Source of the DNA: JASFEQ01 sp050122535
GTDB lineage: Bacteria > Desulfobacterota > DSM-4660 > Desulfatiglandales > HGW-15
Reading direction: 5' to 3'
DNA length: 5,980 nucleotides
NCBI GenBank assembly: GCA_050122535.1
Contig: JASFIT010000299.1
Coordinates: 1-5,980, forward strand
The notes beneath the pieces are model-generated. The model was not told the origin of the DNA. It saw only the letters and a list, made by a program, of their open reading frames with translations, and searched no databases. The position numbers and the translations under genes are program-made. Positions within the stretch are counted from its first letter, which is position 1. The number at the start of each line of letters is the position of its first letter. Shown piece after piece: positions 5,435 to 5,980 of the stretch.

Positions 5435-5980
5435 TTATTCGGCCCGGCAGACCAGGTCTGGACTCAGGTCTCGCACGCGCGTCTTTCCACAAAGGGCCAG
5501 ACACGTGGCGATCTCCTCACTGAGAATCTGCAATGTCCGGTCCACCCCGGCAGCACCATCAGCAACCAGTCCCCAAAGGGCCGTCTTGCCTATGGCCACA
5601 ACGTTAGCTCCCAAAGCAATGCCCTTTACAATATCGGTGCCGCGCGAAAAACCCCCGTCGATCATGATTTCTGCCCTGCCGTCCACCGCCTCAGCAATCT
5701 CGGGCAGCGCGTCTATGGTCGCCAAGGTATGATCGAGCTGTCGTCCTCCGTGATTGGAGACCCAGATAATCTCTACCCCCGCCTCCACAGCGAGTCGGGC
5801 ATCTTCTGCCGTCATGATGCCTTTCAAGCCAAATGGTATGGAAAGGATTTCTTGCAGCCAGGCAACATCGTCCCAGGTCAGTCTTTCTGAATAGGTCTCT
5901 TCTTTAGGACGGTGATGGGGTGCCACATCCATGGCTGCACGAGGATCATAGCGTCGCATAATGTCCCGCTCCCGACGCCC
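5435..5980 (-). CDS. FMN-dependent 2-hydroxy-acid dehydrogenase/oxidase, C-terminal part (5' end cut by window edge)
   Basis: The frame is open from the right edge to TAA at 5435-5437, giving 181 residues, about half of a typical 350-400-residue member of the lactate/glycolate/mandelate dehydrogenase family. These enzymes oxidise an (S)-2-hydroxyacid to a 2-oxoacid with FMN. The fragment begins GRRERDI, a family segment, so the first visible ATG (5959) is not the start. Active-site residues in the visible fragment: Lys53 in LKGI, and His77 with Arg80 in SNHGGRQLD; the His is the catalytic base and the Arg binds the substrate carboxylate. The flavin-phosphate region is DGGFSRGTD (108-116), then GKTALWG (131-137), where most members have DGGxRRGTD and GRP, so two phosphate-contacting arginines are replaced by Ser and Lys. 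ATIDALPEI (87-95) is typical. Substrate cannot be told; mandelate, lactate and glycolate are all possible. The next gene starts 24 nt downstream. Confidence 0.85.
   Translation of the reverse strand, partial: GRRERDIMRRYDPRAAMDVAPHHRPKEETYSERLTWDDVAWLQEILSIPFGLKGIMTAEDARLAVEAGVEIIWVSNHGGRQLDHTLATIDALPEIAEAVDGRAEIMIDGGFSRGTDIVKGIALGANVVAIGKTALWGLVADGAAGVDRTLQILSEEIATCLALCGKTRVRDLSPDLVCRAE

Noticed and set aside
5286..5890. Two plus-strand frames of about 150 codons
   Set aside because: Both are antisense to the hydroxyacid dehydrogenase, whose catalytic motifs are unmistakable, and the peptides look unstructured and Ser/Arg-rich.

Overview
The window carries one co-directional block on the minus strand, read from high to low coordinates. 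It holds five complete or nearly complete catabolic genes and one gene fragment, and no convincing plus-strand gene. The layout in transcription order is: (1) the C-terminal part of an FMN-dependent 2-hydroxy-acid dehydrogenase (5980 to 5435, start outside the window); (2) a divergent adenine-deaminase-family amidohydrolase (5410 to 3641), only 24 nt downstream and so probably co-transcribed; (3) a 153-nt intergenic region with a perfect TATAAT box; (4) a tightly packed gamma-delta-alpha set of a 2-oxoacid:acceptor oxidoreductase (3487 to 1419), with a 4-nt overlap and a 3-nt gap; (5) a 317-nt gap filled by a repeat-rich element; (6) a PadH-like FAD/NAD(P) oxidoreductase (1101 to the left edge, its last residues outside the window).

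The order gamma, ferredoxin-like delta, alpha, FAD epsilon is that of the padEFGH genes of phenylglyoxylate dehydrogenase. That enzyme turns a 2-oxoacid plus CoA and NAD+ into acyl-CoA, CO2 and NADH. The fifth subunit, the thiamine-diphosphate-binding beta (padI), would be expected just beyond position 1. The upstream flavoenzyme makes 2-oxoacids from 2-hydroxyacids. The natural reading is therefore a hydroxyacid to oxoacid to acyl-CoA route, with electrons delivered to NAD+ through the ferredoxin subunit and the FAD subunit. The real substrate (mandelate/phenylglyoxylate or something else) cannot be read from the sequence. The amidohydrolase keeps the metal-binding residues of adenine deaminase but has lost several motifs normal for adenine, so it may act on a different amide or amidine that feeds the same pathway.

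The oxygen-sensitive type of 2-oxoacid oxidoreductase suggests an anaerobic or facultatively anaerobic bacterium. The NTGGAATR-type intergenic repeats resemble ones I associate with Desulfobacterota and related lineages from anoxic habitats. This taxonomic guess is weak. Coding density and codon use look uniform across the genes, and no frameshift, transposase, RNA gene or CRISPR array was seen.
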